18,207 nt of DNA, taken from JANWYU01 sp964655485. Lineage in GTDB: Bacteria; Bdellovibrionota; Bdellovibrionia; Bdellovibrionales; Bdellovibrionaceae. The stretch lies in assembly GCA_964655485.1 (NCBI GenBank), contig CAZZMS010000083.1, forward strand, positions 1-18,207, read 5' to 3'. Of this stretch, positions 6,935 to 15,125 are shown piece by piece (positions within the stretch are counted from its first letter, which is position 1; each line of letters opens with the position of its first letter). A program made the translations under genes and the position numbers. Below the pieces are notes generated by a model, which searched no databases, was not told where the DNA came from, and was given only the letters and a program-made list of their open reading frames with translations.

Positions 6935-8568
6935 AGCTGAGTGCGGAATGGCGAGGGCGTTTATCTTTACATATCTTGAGCCTACGTGAGGATTTGGCAA
7001 AGCCCCTACATTCCATATTGAGCCTGCAGGGTTACCGGGTACAAATTTTGACTGAACCTGCCCCCAAGCCACCACCGCATCTTGTGTTTGTCGATTTGGT
7101 GAGTTTCCCCACTCTCGAGGCAGCCATCACCCCATACAACCAAGTAAGTGATGAGGTTTTATTTGTCATCATCGCTCCTCTGGGGCTTTCTGCCAAGTTC
7201 GAGGAGTATCGTGAGTTTGGAGTGTATTTTACTCTGCCTTATCAAGAAGGATTTGATTGGGCTGCTGTGCAAGTTGCAGATCTGGTAGCAACTGAGTGGA
7301 TTCTTAAAACACGCCTAGAAGCCTTGGAGGAGCAGCGAAAAACTCTGGAGGAAGACTGTCGAAGTCAGCTTTTAGCCAAAGACGAAGAGCGCGAAAAGCA
7401 AAAAGCCGAGTGGAATGAGTTAGCTCAATCCTTGAGGCAACAGGCTGAAATGTTGCAGGCCCAGCTTCAAGAGGAAAATCGTCGTTACCAAGAGGAAAAA
7501 GGCCGGTGGGAGCTAGAGCAACGCCAGTATCAACATCATAATCAACAGATGGCGTGGTTTCTTGAAGGCTTAGGTCACCCGAAGCCATGGCTTGAAGGTG
7601 GAGCGGCTGCCGCAGTGGAGCATTGGTTTCATCAACTAGAGGCCCTTCGTCATTGGCCGAAGCTTGGAACCATTTGTTACTTTCGTTTTCTACCCGAAGT
7701 ACAAAGTTTTAGCCCATGGCGAATCTGGTCCCATCCAGAGCTTGCAGATGATGTGACCAAGCACAGTGCATTTCGTCCTGAAGTTTCACCAGCGGAATGG
7801 GTTCAATTGCATCCTCAGGAGTTATTTGAGTCCTTATCAGAATATTTGAAGAAGGAGTGGCCGAAACTTCAAGGGCCATGGCAGATTGTGCCATTGAGCT
7901 ATCCCCACGCTATTGAGGGCGTGGTGATGATTCACTGGTTACCCGAGGTTAGTGAGCTACTAAAGCGCAAAATGCAGGTATTACTTGAAGATTTGCGTCT
8001 GTGGGTGGCCTATCAGAGTTTGTTTTCCTTATATCAATCAAAGTGGAATGAAATCGATCCTGAAACGGGATTTGATAAAAGGGATCGTTACCACGCCAAA
8101 CTCGATGAGGAGTTTCGTCGCGCCCAGCGTTTGAATGATCCTTTGTCGATTTTGAAATTAGGTTTAGACCACTACCAAGAAATTCGTGATGCTTATGGAG
8201 AAAAAACTTTAAAGTTGATTTGGAAACAACTCGGGTCGCTGTTAAAAAAAGCAGGGCGCGTGCATGATCTTTATTATCGAACCGAAGAAAACGAGATCAC
8301 GATCTTGTTACCTCATACTCCGGTGGAGGGGGCGGTGATTATGGCTGAGCGGCTCAGACGTCTGGTGGATCAAAGTGAATTTGAGTTTTATCCGCCTAAG
8401 TATTTGTCCATTTCAATAGGCGTGAGTGGTTACCCTCAGTTAGTTTCAAGCTCCGAAGTCTTGGATACCAGCGCGAAAGAGGCCCTCGAGCTCGTGATGT
8501 CGCAAGGTCTTAATCAGGTCTGCTTGTATACTCCTCCCTCAGGGGATGAAGGCCGAAGGGAGTTATGA
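6931..8568 (+). CDS. pseudo-receiver, coiled coil and degenerate GGDEF protein
   Basis: A soluble 545-aa signalling protein. Residues 12-122 resemble a response-regulator receiver without its catalytic set: an Asp is kept at the phosphoacceptor-like position (LVFVDL, Asp55), but the acidic pair is missing and the conserved Lys is replaced (YFTLPY). Residues 126-205 are a strong coiled coil. Residues 206-370 are an unassigned middle region. Residues 375-535 are a GGDEF domain (DPETGFDKRDRY, then SISIGVSGYP near the end). The active-site GGDEF is replaced by EENEI (452-456), so cyclase activity is not expected. The inhibitory-site motif RxxD is intact (RVHD, 443-446), five residues upstream exactly as in active enzymes, so it may bind c-di-GMP as an effector. 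Bdellovibrio CdgA is a known degenerate-GGDEF protein involved in prey invasion; whether this is its orthologue cannot be decided here. It is coupled to both neighbours by four-base overlaps. Confidence 0.85.
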   Translation: MKLSAEWRGRLSLHILSLREDLAKPLHSILSLQGYRVQILTEPAPKPPPHLVFVDLVSFPTLEAAITPYNQVSDEVLFVIIAPLGLSAKFEEYREFGVYFTLPYQEGFDWAAVQVADLVATEWILKTRLEALEEQRKTLEEDCRSQLLAKDEEREKQKAEWNELAQSLRQQAEMLQAQLQEENRRYQEEKGRWELEQRQYQHHNQQMAWFLEGLGHPKPWLEGGAAAAVEHWFHQLEALRHWPKLGTICYFRFLPEVQSFSPWRIWSHPELADDVTKHSAFRPEVSPAEWVQLHPQELFESLSEYLKKEWPKLQGPWQIVPLSYPHAIEGVVMIHWLPEVSELLKRKMQVLLEDLRLWVAYQSLFSLYQSKWNEIDPETGFDKRDRYHAKLDEEFRRAQRLNDPLSILKLGLDHYQEIRDAYGEKTLKLIWKQLGSLLKKAGRVHDLYYRTEENEITILLPHTPVEGAVIMAERLRRLVDQSEFEFYPPKYLSISIGVSGYPQLVSSSEVLDTSAKEALELVMSQGLNQVCLYTPPSGDEGRREL

Positions 8569-9722
8569 TGGGATTTCGTCCGGCTGAAGCCCGCATTTCG
8601 CGGAAGAAGTTGCTGGGTAACTTGCGTTGGCTGAAGCAACTCAGTCCTCACTCTTTTTTTTGTGCCATGGTCAAGGCCAATGCCTATGGACACGGAGATG
8701 CCTTGGTGAGCTCGGTCCTTTTAGAAAGCTCGCAGCTTAGTGCCTTAGGCGTGGGTTTGGTGGAGGAAGGTATCGCTTTGCGAGAGCAGGGTATTGAGCA
8801 GGTGCGCATGATTTTTTTTGGCGTGTTACCCGCCGGGGCTTTGGCAGAAGCTCAGCGCCAGCGTATGGAGATTGTGATTAATGACGAGGAGTCCCTACAT
8901 AGACTTTTTGAGGAGCTCAAAGCTTCAGGGCCCCCCGTGGAACCGATATTCTTCCACTGGAAGTGGGATACTGGAATGCATCGTTTGGGTTTCTCTTGGG
9001 AAAAGGCTTCGTCTTATGCGCCACTGTGGGAAGATCTTGCTAGGCAGGGCTCATTGCGATGTGTTGGAATTATGTCTCATCTGGCTAAGGGAATGGACTT
9101 TGCCCAAGGTGAGAGCAGTTTTTCGCTTATGCAGTGGCAGCGCTTTCAGCAGGCCTACGGGCAGATGCTCCACTACTTCCCTCAAGCGGAAGCCCATCTT
9201 TTTAACACTCAGGGTCTGGTGGCAGGCGCCCAGCTTTCTCATCAAGCTTTGGTGAAACAGGCCGGTGCGCGAGTGGGTATTGGATTGTATGGCTATCTTC
9301 CTGAATGGTCTGGGGCCCACGGTTTGCGACCGGTTATGGATTTAGTTTCTGAAATTGTTCATGTGCTTCGCATTAAAAAGGGTGAGGGTGTCTCTTACGG
9401 CCACTCTTGGGTAGCACCGCGCGACAGCTGGATTGGCGTCATTCCCTTGGGATATGCTGATGGGATACCGAAATTGGCGAGTAACCGAGCCTATGTGATG
9501 ATGGATGGACAGCGGGTACCGCAAGTGGGTAACATCACAATGGATAGTTTTATGGTGGATTTAACCGATTTACCTGATCCATTAAGACAGCCGGGGGCCC
9601 CGGTGTTGGTTTTCGGTGATGGTCCCATTACTGCTGAGGACTGGGCTAAGTGGGGGCAAACCATGGTCTGGGATATATTAGCGGGTTTGTCGCGGCGAAT
9701 CCGCCGACGTTTGGTGGAGTGA
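8565..9722 (+). CDS. alr: alanine racemase
   Basis: PLP enzyme interconverting L- and D-alanine, the source of D-Ala for peptidoglycan cross-links. Length (385 aa) is normal for the fold-type III family. The PLP-binding lysine is Lys37 in MVKANAYGHG. The second catalytic residue is Tyr278 in GEGVSYGHSW. Other family landmarks are DTGMHRLGF (135-143), GARVGIGLYG (234-243), IPLGYADG (293-300) and GNITMDSFMVDLTD (322-335). The usual NSA motif is replaced by FNTQG (213-217), a mild oddity. Two adjacent ATGs (8565 and 8568) are possible; the AAGGGAG site (8556-8562) is better spaced for 8568, while 8565 gives the ATGA overlap with the upstream stop. It lies inside the long operon, eight bases before the Mla-type permease. 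Confidence 0.96.
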   Translation: MMGFRPAEARISRKKLLGNLRWLKQLSPHSFFCAMVKANAYGHGDALVSSVLLESSQLSALGVGLVEEGIALREQGIEQVRMIFFGVLPAGALAEAQRQRMEIVINDEESLHRLFEELKASGPPVEPIFFHWKWDTGMHRLGFSWEKASSYAPLWEDLARQGSLRCVGIMSHLAKGMDFAQGESSFSLMQWQRFQQAYGQMLHYFPQAEAHLFNTQGLVAGAQLSHQALVKQAGARVGIGLYGYLPEWSGAHGLRPVMDLVSEIVHVLRIKKGEGVSYGHSWVAPRDSWIGVIPLGYADGIPKLASNRAYVMMDGQRVPQVGNITMDSFMVDLTDLPDPLRQPGAPVLVFGDGPITAEDWAKWGQTMVWDILAGLSRRIRRRLVE

Positions 9723-9729
9723 ACAGGCT

Positions 9730-10530
9730 ATGGATGAATCCCGTTCTTTGTCTCTTTACGCAAAATTGAACGAGTGGTTAGATTTTTTCGGCGATTTTGC
9801 GCTGTTCACTCTGCGTGCCCTCTACAGTGGCTTTCAAAAACCTTATCGTTACCTAGAGTTTTTAAAACAATTTCAGTTTGTGGGTAACCGCTCTTTTTTA
9901 ATTGTCACGATGACCGGGGCCTTCACTGGGCTTGCCTTGGCCTTTCAAACCTATCTCGGGTTTAAAATGGTGAATGCTACAAGTCTCGTGGGACCCATTG
10001 TAGCCCTAGGCATATCGCGCGAGTTAGGGCCGGTGCTTACAGGTTTGATCATTGCTGCGCGTGCCGGTGGAGCCATGACGGCTCGCTTGGGCACGATGCG
10101 GGTAGCAGAACAGATGGATGCTCTCGATGTCATGGGGGTTGATACTTACAATTACCTCATTGCTCCCCGTATCTGGGCTGCGACTTTGGCGACTCCTTTA
10201 CTCACCGCTTTGTTTGATTTTTTCGCCATTTTGGCGGCCTACCTATTGGTAACTTTTTTAGGGCTCGATGGGGCCATTTTCTGGGAGCGCACTACGAGCA
10301 TCATGAAAGTAAAATATATTTTCGAGGGTTTATTCAAGGCTACTGTTTTTGGTTTTGTTTATTCGAGTATTTGCACTTATCGTGGATTTAATGCGCGCGG
10401 CGGTGCCAAGGGGGTCGGAGAGGCCACTAATCAAGGCGTTGTGCACTCCATGGTGAGTATCATTGTTTTAGACTACTTCTTAACCAGTTTGATTCGACTT
10501 TTTTACTTCATCACAGGAACTGCGGACTAA
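9730..10530 (+). CDS. mlaE: MlaE-family lipid ABC transporter permease
   Basis: Inner-membrane permease of an MCE-type ABC transporter that moves phospholipids between inner and outer membrane. The 266-aa protein has an amphipathic N-terminal interface helix followed by about five hydrophobic segments. The family signature is clear: SRELGPVLTGLIIAARAGGA (96-115), then MTARLGTMRVAEQMDALDVMG (116-136), which includes the coupling helix that contacts the ATPase. It starts eight bases after alr and its TAA overlaps the ATPase start by one base, giving the usual E-F-D order. Homologues are called MlaE, YrbE or TtgB-type; the transported lipid and the direction are not given by the sequence. Confidence 0.94.
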   Translation: MDESRSLSLYAKLNEWLDFFGDFALFTLRALYSGFQKPYRYLEFLKQFQFVGNRSFLIVTMTGAFTGLALAFQTYLGFKMVNATSLVGPIVALGISRELGPVLTGLIIAARAGGAMTARLGTMRVAEQMDALDVMGVDTYNYLIAPRIWAATLATPLLTALFDFFAILAAYLLVTFLGLDGAIFWERTTSIMKVKYIFEGLFKATVFGFVYSSICTYRGFNARGGAKGVGEATNQGVVHSMVSIIVLDYFLTSLIRLFYFITGTAD

Positions 10531-11291
10531 TGCTTACCGAACTAGCTATTGATATTAACGAGGTATGGAAAAGCTTTGATGGGCAGAACTTTGTCATTAA
10601 AGGTTTAAGCCTGCAGATCCCTAAAGGATCACTCACAGCCATCATTGGTTTTTCTGGCACAGGAAAAAGTGTGATTTTAAAACATATGTTGGGTTTGTAT
10701 CAACCTACGAAGGGGCGGGTACGCGTCTTGGGTCAAGACCTATCCGAACTTGATCCTCTTCAGATGGTGCAGTTTCGCAAGCGTTTTGGTGTTTTATTTC
10801 AAAGTGCCGCCTTATTTGACGACATGACGGTGCTAGAAAATGTGTGTTTTCCCTTGGTGGAGCATCGGCCAGATTTAGATGAGGAATCTATCATTTCGAT
10901 TGCAGCAGAAAAACTCAGGCAAGTGGGCTTAGGTCCGGAGCATTTTCATAAGTTACCCTCTCAAATCAGTGGAGGAATGCAAAAGCGCACGGGCCTTGCG
11001 CGGGCTTTAGCCTTAGATCCTGATATTTTATTTTATGATGAGCCCACCACAGGACTAGATCCGATTTTGACTGAAATGGTGGATGAGTTGATTTTACAGA
11101 CCCATCGTAGTCGGGCGGGGCTTACGTCCGTAATGATTTCTCACGATCTGTATGCAGCCTTTCGGCTGGCTGACTACGTGGCCATGCTCAACGCTGGTCA
11201 AGTTTTACTGTTCGGTACTCCCGAAGACTTTTTTGCTTCCGATAATGAACTTGTGCAAAAATTTGTTGGAAAAGGAATGAAGAAATCATGA
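10530..11291 (+). CDS. mlaF: MlaF-family ABC transporter ATPase
   Basis: Cytoplasmic ATPase that drives the MlaE-type permease. All ABC motifs are intact: Walker A GFSGTGKS (40-47), Q-loop at Gln91 (LFQSAALFDDMTV), signature ISGGMQKR (146-153, the SGGM form being typical of MCE-associated ATPases), Walker B ILFYDEP (166-172), D-loop GLDP, and switch His205 (ISHD). Length (253 aa) is normal. Its TGA overlaps the next ATG by four bases. No mlaB-like STAS gene, which in Escherichia coli stabilises the ATPase, is in the window. Confidence 0.95.
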   Translation: MLTELAIDINEVWKSFDGQNFVIKGLSLQIPKGSLTAIIGFSGTGKSVILKHMLGLYQPTKGRVRVLGQDLSELDPLQMVQFRKRFGVLFQSAALFDDMTVLENVCFPLVEHRPDLDEESIISIAAEKLRQVGLGPEHFHKLPSQISGGMQKRTGLARALALDPDILFYDEPTTGLDPILTEMVDELILQTHRSRAGLTSVMISHDLYAAFRLADYVAMLNAGQVLLFGTPEDFFASDNELVQKFVGKGMKKS

Positions 11292-12667
11292 AGTTACTGC
11301 ACGCCCCGAAAAAGCAGGTGGGAATTTTTGCGGCAATCGCATTGGCCATTTTGGGCTTGATGGCGATTGGGGTTGGAGATTCCCCTGAGCTCCTCGGGGG
11401 AGGTAAGCGTTACCATTTTCGCGTAGCTGATGCCTCGGGCCTGATTAAAGGTAGCAAGGTTAAAATGTCAGGGATCCCTGTTGGGGTGATTAAATCAATT
11501 CAATATGAAGGAGGGCAAGCAAAAATCACGATTGCTGTCCCAGATGACTATCCTTTGTATGCCTCAGCAAAGGTGAGAATCAAATCGCAAGGGATTCTGG
11601 GTGATAAGTATATTGATATTTCACCGGGTAACTCCGCTGACACGCAATTAGCTGAGGGTGATCAGATTCTTATTGTGCAAGACATGGGCTCATTGGATCA
11701 GTTAGTCGGTCAGGTGTCACAAATTTCTGAGTCCATTAAGATTATCGCAAATAATCTCGCAGAAGCTGTGAGCGAGGATGGTACCAATCGACATGTATTG
11801 GGGCGTATTGTGCGTAATGTGGAAAAGCTTACTGCTGATATTTCGGAAATTGCAGCAGATAACAAAGAACAGATTGGTGATATCGTTGACAACCTTCAGC
11901 GCGTCACAGCCTCTTTGGATGAGATTTTAAATGATCCATCGCCCAAGGGGCTGAAAAATCGATTGCAGGTAGCCATGGAGCGCTTAGATAACTCGCTTAA
12001 AAATATCGAGGAGATTACCGGAAAGATCAATAAAGGGGAAGGCACTCTTGGTAAATTGATTAGTGACGAGAACACTTCCGATGTTATTGAGAACACTTTA
12101 GACAGCATCGACGTTGCCTATGGTGGTGTTTCGAGTTTACAGATGAGCCTCAATTTGCAATCTCAGTATTTAGCCGAGATGAATGCGGCGCGAACCACTG
12201 TGGGGTTACTCATCGAGCCCGGCCCTGATCGTCACTACTTTATCGGTATCACTGATGATCCCGCGGGGGTTGTGGATATTACCGAAACTAAGACCACAGT
12301 GGGTAACAGCACGACCGAAACTCGAGAAGAGAGGCGTTACCTAAGCAAAACTCAGTTTAATCTTTGGTTTGGTAAAACTTTTTACAATCTCACGGTTCGG
12401 GCCGGCTTGATCCAAAGCAGTGCTGGAGTGGGTTTGGATTACAGTTTCTGGGGGGATCGCTTTGTCTTTACCACGGAATTGTTAGAGTTTCGTAATTTAA
12501 ATCTGCGCGCCCACTTGCAAGCTCGCTTAGTGCGTGGTTTGTATGTCATGGCAGGTGGGCAAGATCTCCTTGGACAAGGTAAAAAGCAATCTGGGTATCT
12601 TGGCTTGAATCTGTTACTTACCAACGATGATTTAATCATGTTATCCTCTCGCCTATCCGGATTTTAG
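11288..12667 (+). CDS. mlaD: MlaD/MCE-domain protein with C-terminal beta domain
   Basis: Membrane-anchored substrate-binding subunit of the Mla-type transporter. A transmembrane helix (10-28) is followed by an MCE domain at about 40-113, with the typical ASGLIKGSKVKMSGIPVGVI and GILGDKYIDISPG segments. Residues about 133-280 are long amphipathic helices, as in proteins that form a needle or tunnel across the periplasm. Residues 303-459 are a beta-rich domain with alternating hydrophobic strands that ends NDDLIMLSSRLSGF. At 459 aa it is more than twice the length of Escherichia coli MlaD (about 180 aa). Long MCE proteins of this kind occur in delta- and epsilon-type proteobacteria. The C-terminal Phe is like the final residue of outer-membrane barrel proteins, so the end may insert in or dock on the outer membrane; that is inference. 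No mlaC (periplasmic carrier) is nearby. Confidence 0.92.
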   Translation: MKLLHAPKKQVGIFAAIALAILGLMAIGVGDSPELLGGGKRYHFRVADASGLIKGSKVKMSGIPVGVIKSIQYEGGQAKITIAVPDDYPLYASAKVRIKSQGILGDKYIDISPGNSADTQLAEGDQILIVQDMGSLDQLVGQVSQISESIKIIANNLAEAVSEDGTNRHVLGRIVRNVEKLTADISEIAADNKEQIGDIVDNLQRVTASLDEILNDPSPKGLKNRLQVAMERLDNSLKNIEEITGKINKGEGTLGKLISDENTSDVIENTLDSIDVAYGGVSSLQMSLNLQSQYLAEMNAARTTVGLLIEPGPDRHYFIGITDDPAGVVDITETKTTVGNSTTETREERRYLSKTQFNLWFGKTFYNLTVRAGLIQSSAGVGLDYSFWGDRFVFTTELLEFRNLNLRAHLQARLVRGLYVMAGGQDLLGQGKKQSGYLGLNLLLTNDDLIMLSSRLSGF

Positions 12668-12678
12668 CGGAGAGATTG

Positions 12679-14538
12679 ATGAATCAAGAAAAGTTTTGGC
12701 TTATTCGGTCTAGTGGAAGGATTATCGGTCCCCTCAGTTTAAGTGAAACGAGTCAGCTTTTAGCTAAGAAAATTGTGACGCCCATTGATGAGATTCGTAG
12801 CCCCTATCGTCCTTGGATATTCATTAGACAGCATGAAGATTTGATGGCTTTGCTGAAGTCCGAATTAAGCGAAAAAGAGGATGCGATCTCTGACCTAACG
12901 AAGGACTTTGAAAATACCCAGACAATGACGGTAACTGAACAAACCTTAAGCCAAAGCCAAGCTGCGTCTAGTACTGAGTCTAGTGAGAACACTCCCCCCT
13001 TATCTGGCCCGTCATTAGCCAGTATGGGATCTAAGCCTATGAATGCGGAAAATAATATTTCGGTGTCAGGCGGCGAGGTAAAAGAGTCAGAAAGTTCCGT
13101 CAAAACAATTGTTGCTGCCGAGAAAAATGTCTCTTGGAATCCCGAGCTACAGGGAAGTGCAGGTCGAACGACCTATGTTTATGGAGAGGATCCGAGAGTT
13201 CAGAACTATGTTAAACAAAAAAGCTCCCAGATGAAGTGGTTAGGCTTGGGATTTATCGCCATAGTGGCGGCGATTGCATTCGCTTTGTGGGCATGGGAAG
13301 TCAAAAAACAAAAAGATCTTCTTGCCTCGAAGTATCAAAAGCTAGAGCAAGCAAGAGAACTCTTCTCTCAGTTTAAGTTCCATGAGGCTTTAAAAATCTA
13401 TGAACCCATTTATCAAAGCGATAAGTCACTTTTCAAGTTGAGTGATCGTCTGAATCTGGCAGCTTTACTTGTTGGAGCGGAACGGCGTCTTGCCTCCGCA
13501 GAAGGCATTTTGGCGGAGATCGAGCGCCCAACACAGATGTCCGAGTGGAAAACATGGTTGCGCATCAAGTATGTTCTCGCCTCCGATAAAAAACAATGGG
13601 AAGAAGCTATTTTTATTTTAAACGAACTTTTGCAGGAGCAGTTTGATCCAAGTCTCGTCTTGGATCTTATTCAAGTCCACATTTTGGCCGACGATAAGAT
13701 TAAAGCGCGTGAGTTGCTTTTAACCCACTGGAATCAGCTTCTTCAGAAGCGAGCAGATCGGGATAAGGCGACTATCCGCAGTTTGGTGTTATTATCAGAT
13801 ACGCTCGAGGATCCCAATCAAGAGTTGCGAAACAAAACGTTTCAATTAATGCGGGATAACCTAGGGAATTTTTCTCAAGTCTATATTCCTATGGTTACCC
13901 TATGGGGTAATTTCTTATTAAATAGCGGTGAACCTCTGGATCCGATAGTCGAATCTATTCTGGGTATAAATGTATTTGATTGGAATCAGTTCGAATTGGA
14001 ATTATTAGATCGTGATTATCTGGTTACTGATGAGCGTATTTTGCCTATGTGCGAAGTTTTGACGGCCCAAATGCCTCAAAGGAATCCCAGAAAAGAGCAG
14101 CAAGTGTTGTGGGAGGATGTATCCACCATTTTGAAGTCGCTATGTTTGGCTTTCTTCTCTGAGTCCACTTGGTCCAGTCTACTGAAGGAAGCGCGCAGAG
14201 CTCGCCCGCAAAGTCAGCTTTTGGCTGCCGCTGATGCCAATTTAATGCTTTGGGATGGGCGTGTAGCCGAAGCTGTAGCCGTTGTGGATTTATGTCAAAA
14301 TATTCCGTGGTGTTACTTGGCCAAGGCGAGAATATGTTTGGTTAAGAAAAGTTCATGCGTTGAGGAGTTCGGCTCCACGTTGAAGGCTACGGCGCGCAGT
14401 TGGGGCCCATTTTACTATTTGTTTACGGCGTACTTGGAGCAGCTCAAGGGTAATGAGTTTGCTCGGCGAAATGCTATAAAAAACGGTCGCAAAGAGTATC
14501 CTCTTTATCGGCCACTTATAGATCTTGAGAAGCTCTGA
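12679..14538 (+). CDS. GYF-like domain, one transmembrane helix and TPR-like repeats
   Basis: A 619-aa protein in three parts. Residues 6-55 (FWLIRSSGRIIGPLSLSE onward to PWIFIRQH) resemble a GYF_2-type domain, a small fold with a W...G..GP pattern; I associate such N-termini with Bdellovibrio proteins. A low-complexity acidic Ser/Thr-rich linker runs to about 185. A transmembrane helix lies at about 187-206 (WLGLGFIAIVAAIAFALWAW). The remainder is helical with TPR-like pairs (for example ARELFSQFKFHEALKIYEPIY at about 226-246), probably a protein-interaction surface. The ATG at 12679 is preferred over the in-frame TTG at 12676 because GGAG (12669-12672) is well spaced. It follows the MCE gene by 11 bases, so it could be an accessory or scaffold for that transporter, or an unrelated operon member. 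The function is not known. Confidence 0.78.
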   Translation: MNQEKFWLIRSSGRIIGPLSLSETSQLLAKKIVTPIDEIRSPYRPWIFIRQHEDLMALLKSELSEKEDAISDLTKDFENTQTMTVTEQTLSQSQAASSTESSENTPPLSGPSLASMGSKPMNAENNISVSGGEVKESESSVKTIVAAEKNVSWNPELQGSAGRTTYVYGEDPRVQNYVKQKSSQMKWLGLGFIAIVAAIAFALWAWEVKKQKDLLASKYQKLEQARELFSQFKFHEALKIYEPIYQSDKSLFKLSDRLNLAALLVGAERRLASAEGILAEIERPTQMSEWKTWLRIKYVLASDKKQWEEAIFILNELLQEQFDPSLVLDLIQVHILADDKIKARELLLTHWNQLLQKRADRDKATIRSLVLLSDTLEDPNQELRNKTFQLMRDNLGNFSQVYIPMVTLWGNFLLNSGEPLDPIVESILGINVFDWNQFELELLDRDYLVTDERILPMCEVLTAQMPQRNPRKEQQVLWEDVSTILKSLCLAFFSESTWSSLLKEARRARPQSQLLAAADANLMLWDGRVAEAVAVVDLCQNIPWCYLAKARICLVKKSSCVEEFGSTLKATARSWGPFYYLFTAYLEQLKGNEFARRNAIKNGRKEYPLYRPLIDLEKL

Positions 14539-14543
14539 TTGCT

Positions 14544-15125
14544 ATGTTAGCACGTATTTTCTTTCATCGTTTGAAACTGATTTTTTTTATTTGTTTTTCA
14601 AGCTGGCGTCTCTACGCCTCGGCGGATTTTGACCGAGTCCACCAAAAAGTGATGGATCTACTCCTACAGGGGCGGGATAAATTTTATTATGCCAAGTTGG
14701 ACATACAGGTTAGTGGATCATCCCCTCAGGTTATCCACTTACCTGAAGGCGGTGGTTCTCTCGATTTATTTCAAATTATGAGCACGGGGGAGTATCGGCT
14801 TGGATTTGTTCTCCCTTCTTTTTATGAGGATGTGCAAAATTTACGTGTTTTCTATCTGGCAAGATATCGCCCTGAGAAAGTGAGAGATTTTCAGTTTGGC
14901 TCTAGCTGCTTCCAGCTTCTCGAGCTCACAGAATTTGCAAAAAAACATTTACTTGTGGATTCAGGGAGATCTTTGGGACTTGTATTAAATCGTGAGGCGG
15001 TTAAGAACTTGCTCGCTGTGGCGGGAGACTGGTACATCTCCTTTGAATCACTGGGTGACCTTTACTTGACCAAGGTGAGTTTGACCTTGGGTCACAATAA
15101 AAAATGGCAGGAGTGTTCTCCGTGA
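14544..15125 (+). CDS. secreted hypothetical protein
   Basis: No family recognised. Residues 1-27 look like a signal peptide: Arg/His/Lys-rich start (MLARIFFHRLK), a hydrophobic core (LIFFICFSSW) and a YASA-type cleavage site before DFDRVH. The mature part (about 165 residues) is a mixed alpha/beta sequence with two Cys (one in SSCFQLL, one in QECSP at the end) that could form a disulfide. The start is five bases after the TPR gene with no strong ribosome binding site, suggesting translation by coupling. The stop overlaps the preferred GTG start of the acetyltransferase gene by four bases (GTGA). A periplasmic envelope role fits the operon but is not shown. Confidence 0.7.
   Translation: MLARIFFHRLKLIFFICFSSWRLYASADFDRVHQKVMDLLLQGRDKFYYAKLDIQVSGSSPQVIHLPEGGGSLDLFQIMSTGEYRLGFVLPSFYEDVQNLRVFYLARYRPEKVRDFQFGSSCFQLLELTEFAKKHLLVDSGRSLGLVLNREAVKNLLAVAGDWYISFESLGDLYLTKVSLTLGHNKKWQECSP
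15108..15112 (+). promoter_or_regulatory. ribosome binding site favouring a GTG start at 15122
   Basis: AGGAG lies nine bases before the GTG at 15122 and only two bases after the alternative ATG at 15104, which has no ribosome binding site of its own. The GTG also makes a GTGA overlap with the preceding stop, as at other junctions in this operon. Confidence 0.55.
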
